From positions 89,443,980-89,507,979 of the forward strand of contig CP136063.1 in NCBI GenBank assembly GCA_032622095.1: a stretch of 64,000 nt of DNA, in the 5' to 3' direction. The notes under the pieces were generated by a model. That model saw nothing but the letters and a program-made list of their open reading frames with translations. It did no database searches and was not told the DNA's origin. The translations under genes were made by a program, and so were the position numbers. This document shows positions 59,050 through 64,000 of the stretch, in pieces (position 1 is the stretch's first letter; each line of letters begins with the position of its first letter). Origin of the DNA: Siphonodentalium dalli. Lineage: Eukaryota > Mollusca > Scaphopoda > Gadilida > Siphonodentaliidae.

Positions 59050-59118
59050 CCAGCGGCGCTTCCTTGCATGAACCGGAGTAGTGTACGCCATCTTCAACTG
59101 CTTCTCATCAAATGGGTA
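59050..59118 (-). CDS. Possible DysF-like exon upstream of the ferlin exons
   Basis: This 69-nt open segment has a TTAG acceptor and a GGTATAT donor, phase 0 at both ends, and encodes 23 residues ending YTTPVHARKRRW. The basic cluster followed by Trp at the exon end (with Val/Arg expected next) resembles the Arg-rich-Trp motif of the inner DysF repeat in dysferlin and myoferlin. Type II ferlins such as vertebrate otoferlin are described as lacking DysF. The segment is therefore either a retained DysF in an invertebrate otoferlin, a part of the FerB-DysF region that I cannot place, or a chance open frame. It is on the same strand as, and upstream of, the secure exons, as a region N-terminal to C2D should be. 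Confidence 0.42.
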
Positions 59119-59422
59119 CTAACACACAACATATATAAACATGTTAGTTTGTCTACATATAGGTACCATTATAGAACATATATATAAACATGATAGTTTC
59201 TCTTCAAATTTGACAACATAATAACATGTTAGTTTGAATATCCAAGACATTGACTTAAAATGAAGCGAGATCAGAATTATGGAAACATTGACTGGATTCT
59301 CATTGATGAGCAGTTATGATTCCCATTCATTCATTTGTAGGGATGCTCTGATAAAAGCTCTATAGTTTTAGATATAAGATTCTGAATCCCCCGAGACTGA
59401 CATAGTCAGAGCTGTTAACAGC

Positions 59423-59536
59423 TAGCCTGGAAATTATGTGTCTGACATTTGCAGAATGAGGTCCCCAGTGTCATCAAATTCACCCTTTAGGGACCTCATT
59501 TTGAAAATGTCAGACACACTATTTCCAGGCTTGTTT
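59423..59536. mobile_element. hAT-like MITE (family F), minimal derivative
   Basis: Only the two outermost palindrome arms remain: AGCCTGGAAATTATGTGTC to GACACACTATTTCCAGGCT, with GAATGAGGTCCCCAG..AGGGACCTCATTTTG between. A solo-hairpin form of the family. Confidence 0.7.
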
Positions 59537-60362
59537 GACAGAGCTATAAAACAGCAGCCTAAATAAGATATGGTACGATCTTGTATCGGCAGTCAACTTT
59601 ATATTCCCATGCTAAGGGTAAAAAGTTTGAAAAATTTGAAATGAATTTCAGACAGCAGAATCGAAAGTAGCTAGGTAAGATAGAGAATACTCATCCAGAA
59701 TATCATTTAAGTACATAATTAAAACAAATTATAGTCAACAAACAACCTTTGAATTGATTGGCTGAATATCGCTATAAATGAATGAATGGGAATTATATAA
59801 AAAGGTTATTTTCTCAGCATTATTGTGGCAGAACATCCCATAGATGAAGAATATACCACATAAATCTATTCAGGAATCGACTGGTTTATAATAATATAGT
59901 GTATATTCCCTCAACTAATTCATATATGATAGGTGCTAACAAAGAACATGTAAACATATAAACGTGTCATTTTGTACTTTCTAACATTGAATGCTGGTGT
60001 GACAGAGATTCCGAGACCACCATTTTAGGAAATTATGATAACCACAAGTTATTTATCATGACAAAGTGATTTACAGGTCGGGCACAGGAAATTTAACAAG
60101 GGCTTGCTGTCACCCGGTGCATACCCCCATGTGGCATTCCGCCTAGTGTGAGCATACCTATGGTCCACATGTGCCTGAGATACTCAGGCAAAAGGACCAA
60201 AACATCGACATTTTCAGATAAATAAAGATGAATAGCTCTAAAACTGAAAACCTGAAGAAAACAATTGAACACTCCATTGAATGTCCTGAACATCCGTACA
60301 AAATTTCATTGATATCCAACAACCTATGTTTGAGATATCTGAATACCAGATTTCATTGAGAT
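59537..60362. other. Intron, no identifiable feature
   Basis: No known repeat end. A short piece at about 59280-59345 (just before the family F derivative) resembles repeat H (TCATTGATGAGCAG). Confidence 0.35.
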
Positions 60363-60478
60363 CCGAAATCTTGTGGCTGAGATGGTCCAGTCAGTAGGTA
60401 GCTTGTTGGATTACATCATTACGTCACAGGCTGGATGACATTTGTGAAGGTTCGAATCCTGGCTCAGGAATATTGTCT
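60363..60478 (+). repeat. Possible tRNA-derived SINE fragment
   Basis: GGCTGAGATGGTCCAGTCAG resembles a degenerate A-box region, and GGTTCGAATCC at 60449-60459 is a perfect B box, followed by TGGCTCAGG. The A-to-B spacing is longer than in a tRNA and no cloverleaf can be closed, so it is not a functional tRNA gene. Confidence 0.35.
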
Positions 60479-61972
60479 TGTGTTCCAATATTATTAACTA
60501 TTATAGTTAAATTATTACATTACCAAATCCACCATATTCCCCTGCTTTTGCTTAATCTACATGTATACTGTCGCACATACTGGTGTCAAAACTGATGACA
60601 TCATAGTGTAATGAGTATGGTGATGTTACGTTATAAATTTAATATCCAAGGCTATATATATGGTGCCATAGACACTTTAATTATTAAACATTGAATTTTG
60701 AGAGTCGATTTTGTTCACGATTTATGATTCCTGGTCATCATTATTACTCAAACTAGCGGTCTGAAGAACAACTGTATAGAAAGTGCTCATAACCATCTAA
60801 CATCAATAAGAGCTGAGAATGCACTGCGGATGCCATTAAGTGTCGATTGTTGTCAAAAGTTGCATTTAGTTTGCGTTTTACAAAATACATTGTACACACT
60901 GATACGAATAAGCATTCATTAACAACTAATCAACATTAGGTAACTGGGAAACATTAACGTCAACGATTGTGATATATTTCATTCTATAATGTCGTGAAGG
61001 TGGAGGTGAAAGGTCAGCTTCATATAAGCTGCATGTAAGCTTGGGTTTAAAGATGCCGTCAGAATAATCCGAGAACTTTTTAAGAGTCTGAGTCAATGAT
61101 AAGTCCCCAAAATGGTGTTCGATTTAAATTTTTGAACAAATTTAATATTATAATATAATCTGCAGAAAACACCCAAGGCCATGTGTCTGTGTTTCGCAAA
61201 TTTTAAGGAACATAAAGTGAAAGATGTTATTTCTCAACTTTTCTGGCCAAAATTCCACGAGAAATAGGCCACATGTGAGAGCAAATTGATTTTTATTCCA
61301 GTTTTGATATCGTAGTTGTAATATTGGAAACTGACGGCACATTTAATCAGAGGTACCTACATGCAGTGAGGAGGAATTCTAAATTCAAATGATTCTTGAT
61401 GTTGATCAAATGTGTATACTATAGTCTGTCCAATGGCAAGATCTATATTATACAACGTTTGATGCAGTTAATTATGCTGACCACACGACATGGACAGATA
61501 CAACTCAACCAAAATGATAACCCTGATGAAAGTTCAAGGTGAAACTGAGACAATGTGTTATGAAACTTTACATAATGCTTGCTTTGGTAAAAAAAAATTA
61601 TGACAAGATGAAAAAAAGGAAACATAATTTGAATTGTATTAATTGATATGACAAAATTACCCCAACATAAAACTTCTACCCCAAACCAGGATCTACGTTA
61701 CGTGAACTGTTGCTAAAATTGAGAGGTTCAGATGTGTTGTTTCATATCTTGTTTAATTTGAAACAAGACTAATGGGTTGTCTCATAATTTTAACACCAAG
61801 ATATGCATGGTCTATCGTTAAATATGTATAGCAAACCAAGTCCTTTGGGACAAACAATGGAAAATACCAAAGATTTGTTTTCTGAAAATCTTGACTTTTT
61901 CTTATCAACAGTAAAATTGATGACAATGCTGTATGAGTACATATACACGTTTTAACATCTGAACCTCTCTAG
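60479..61972. other. Intron, no identifiable feature
   Basis: Scanned on the minus strand for ferlin exons (DysF, FerB, C2D); none was recognised. Confidence 0.35.
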
Positions 61973-62035
61973 TATGCCCAAACATAACTCTAATATGCCC
62001 AAACATAACTCTAATATGCCCAAACATAACCCAAA
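61973..62035. repeat. 21-bp tandem repeat, three units
   Basis: ATGCCCAAACATAACTCTAAT repeated three times. It is open on both strands only because 21 is divisible by three. Confidence 0.8.
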
Positions 62036-62317
62036 AGCTTGTGACCGTGTGCACAGGCTTTACTCTAATACAGTCAATCTTTGTCAAGCTGAATCAATAG
62101 TAAATCACACATATTGCCGTCATCTTAATATAGTTCAGGACATTGAGGATTCAAAATACTCCATAGCCATGAATTAATTTATTGCGGTGGAACATATAAA
62201 GCTTCATCTGAAAGAACTCATGCAATTTGGAAAATTTGCCAATAACAATTGAGTGATAAAATACTGGCTGGCGAAGCTGACTGTGCCATGTTTTATTACA
62301 CCTCAACCTGCTGACAC

Positions 62318-62754
62318 CATGTCTGAGAATAAGGTGCCTGTCATTTGCAGACTGATGTCCCCAGAGGGTGAATTTAGTGATGCTATCCCATATAGCATAT
62401 TGTCATAGCAGGCTAGCATCACTAAATTCACCCTCCGGGAACCTCATTCTGCTTAGGTCTTTATTATAAAATTTCTATAGAAACTTCTTCACATAGATTC
62501 TATTTCTTTTTTAATTCAGTTTCTCTATATCTCCAAATTGGCAGACCACACATTGCATAATGGAGTTTCCCAATGGGTTTACATCACAATATTCACTATT
62601 TGGAAACTTCAATCGGAGTCTATGTCTCTCATAGCAGATGAGGTCCCCAGAGGGTGAATTTGTTGATGCTAGCCTGCTATATGGGATAGCATCACTAAAT
62701 TCACCCTCTGGGGACCTCATTCTTCAAATGATAGGCACACTAAACTCAGGCATG
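62318..62754. mobile_element. hAT-like nested-palindrome MITE (family F), copy 9
   Basis: Ends CATGTCTGAG / CTCAGGCATG, with 8-bp duplications GCTGACAC (62310-62317) and GCTGACAT (62755-62762). Full internal architecture. Confidence 0.8.
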
Positions 62755-62908
62755 GCTGACATACATGTTATTATATTTAGCTCATGCTTTTTAACTCTGA
62801 TGGTTTGGTCGGACATTTAATCATTTTGTTTTTTGGAAGTACATTTATAGCACATTCATACCATGGGCCATATATTGTAAATCAGGGAGCCAATAGAATG
62901 TATTATTA

Positions 62909-63132
62909 TTAACCCTTTACCCAACAAACCATAGGTCGCCTCGCATATATAAGAGAATGCATTGGCCTAAAAAAACACTTTTTACCATTTTTTCTTACAT
63001 TCTTTAACAATTTTATAATTTTTAATGTGTTAAGCCAATGCATTCTCTTATATATGCGAGGCGACCTATGGTCGACTCGCATATATAAGAGAATGCATTG
63101 GCACAGGGCCCTTCTGTTGGGTAAAGGGTTAA
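62909..63132. mobile_element. TTAA MITE, family E, left-deleted
   Basis: TTAACCCTTTACCCAACA runs directly into ACCATAGGTCGCCTCGCA, the middle of a hairpin module, so the first half-hairpin is deleted. The right half is complete. Confidence 0.8.
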
Positions 63133-63291
63133 ATATAGGAAGTATGTAGCTATCTCAAGTTGAGCATAAATATTGGAACTTCTTAAAGACATAGTGTGCA
63201 CTTATTTCATTGGATCAAGGTGTTTGTCCAGGGTTCCAGAGTTGCAATGAATACAAATTTTGCAATATTTGATTGGAACCTGAATTGCGTG

Positions 63292-63692
63292 TTAACCCTT
63301 TACCCAACAAACCGGCCAAAACCGGCCAAATAAAGCTTCAACAGCCTAAAATATCTTCGGTCTGTCTGAATAGAACCATACAAATATGGATATCATTGGA
63401 ACCGGCTCATTGACCACATTGTGATGGTTAATAGTTATGCCCTGTGCCAATGCATTCTCTTATATATGCGAGTCGACCATAGGTCGCCTCACATATATAA
63501 GAGAATGCATTGGCCTAAAAAAAATCTTTTTTTAACACTTTTTACCATTTTTTCTTACATTCTTTAACAATTTTATAATTTTTAATGTGTTAAGCCAATG
63601 CATTCTCTTATATATGCGAGGCGACCTATGGTCGACTCGCATATATAAGAGAATGCATTGGCACAGGGCCGTTCTGTTGGGTAAAGGGTTAA
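63292..63692. mobile_element. TTAA MITE, family E, full length
   Basis: Both TTAA are intact; a unique arm with AACCGGCCAAAACCGGCC and two hairpin modules. It is the mirror image of 20598-20987. Confidence 0.82.
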
Positions 63693-64000
63693 AAGATGTA
63701 TTTTGTATGACTTCAATGCGTCTTTCTGAGACACATATTGCTAATAGAAAGGTAGTGCAGGTATTTTTCGATACCGGGAAGAAAATTCAAAAGCGAATAT
63801 TATAAGGTACCATGTGGCTTTAAATAATTCCTTCAATGCATACTTCCAACGACTGAAAGAGAATGGTGATCAGAACTTAATATACTGATGCTGGAACTGA
63901 TTTCAAATTTGTTTTCAAAAGTTGAATAGGTGAATTTCAACATCTATCAAGGTGTGGAATATGCCACTTAAAATAAGCATGGATCAATATGAAATTGTTA

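Noticed and set aside
60093-60180. Possible ferlin exon on the minus strand
   Set aside because: The peptide has no ferlin-like motif and there is no convincing acceptor.
60363-60478. tRNA gene
   Set aside because: Only the B box is good; acceptor and anticodon stems cannot be formed and box spacing is too long.

Overview
The window is animal genomic DNA: AT-rich, no compact operons, and short exons spread through very large introns packed with transposon remnants. Repeat content points to a marine invertebrate, most likely a bivalve mollusc. The main clues are pearl-like elements with cores of about 160 bp tandem monomers, minisatellite-bearing Helitron-type elements, and abundant fold-back MITEs. 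The species assignment is inference.

One host gene is visible, on the minus strand: the middle of an otoferlin-like (type II) ferlin, a multi-C2-domain Ca2+/membrane-fusion protein. Eight exons are well supported, from 50751 down to 3608 (50617-50751, 46370-46531, 43778-43949, 33716-33849, 30151-30285, 11860-11986, 8692-8879, 3608-3679). Their splice phases chain without a break (0,0,0,1,0,0,1,0). They encode the pre-C2-DE linker, the C2-DE domain (VLFWGVRDLKK... to ...[11 protein letters not shown]...), the WWSKYFAS motif, and the charged linker leading towards C2E. A 27-nt microexon (55545-55571) and a DysF-like exon (59050-59118) are weaker upstream candidates. The canonical C2D exons were not found, and the exons for C2E and beyond must lie left of base 1.

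Everything else is intronic repeat. The main classes are: (i) TTAA-flanked, piggyBac-like fold-back MITEs in several families, three of which share one hairpin module; (ii) a TA-flanked, nearly fully palindromic Tc1/mariner-type MITE (about 13 copies); (iii) a nested-palindrome hAT-like MITE with 8-bp target duplications; (iv) Helitrons (TC...CTAG, A^T sites) and pearl/Helentron-like tandem-core elements; (v) a dead L2/CR1-type LINE; (vi) three large minisatellites; (vii) a recent 2.73-kb tandem duplication (37101-42556).

Layout: 1-8.7 kb holds the 3'-most exons, a pearl element and a 16-bp minisatellite; 8.7-12 kb has nested TTAA/TAA insertions; 12-20 kb has MITEs, a 34-bp minisatellite and the LINE; 20-30 kb has MITEs and a Helitron; 30-34 kb has two exons, one ending in an amplified splice-donor array; 34-42.6 kb has a split CENP-B-type transposase, pearl arrays and the tandem duplication; 43-51 kb has three exons flanked by MITEs and a Helitron; 51-64 kb has MITEs, a reverse Helitron and the doubtful upstream exons. 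The most unusual structure is the 46-bp tandem array that repeats the exon-intron boundary of exon 33716-33849.
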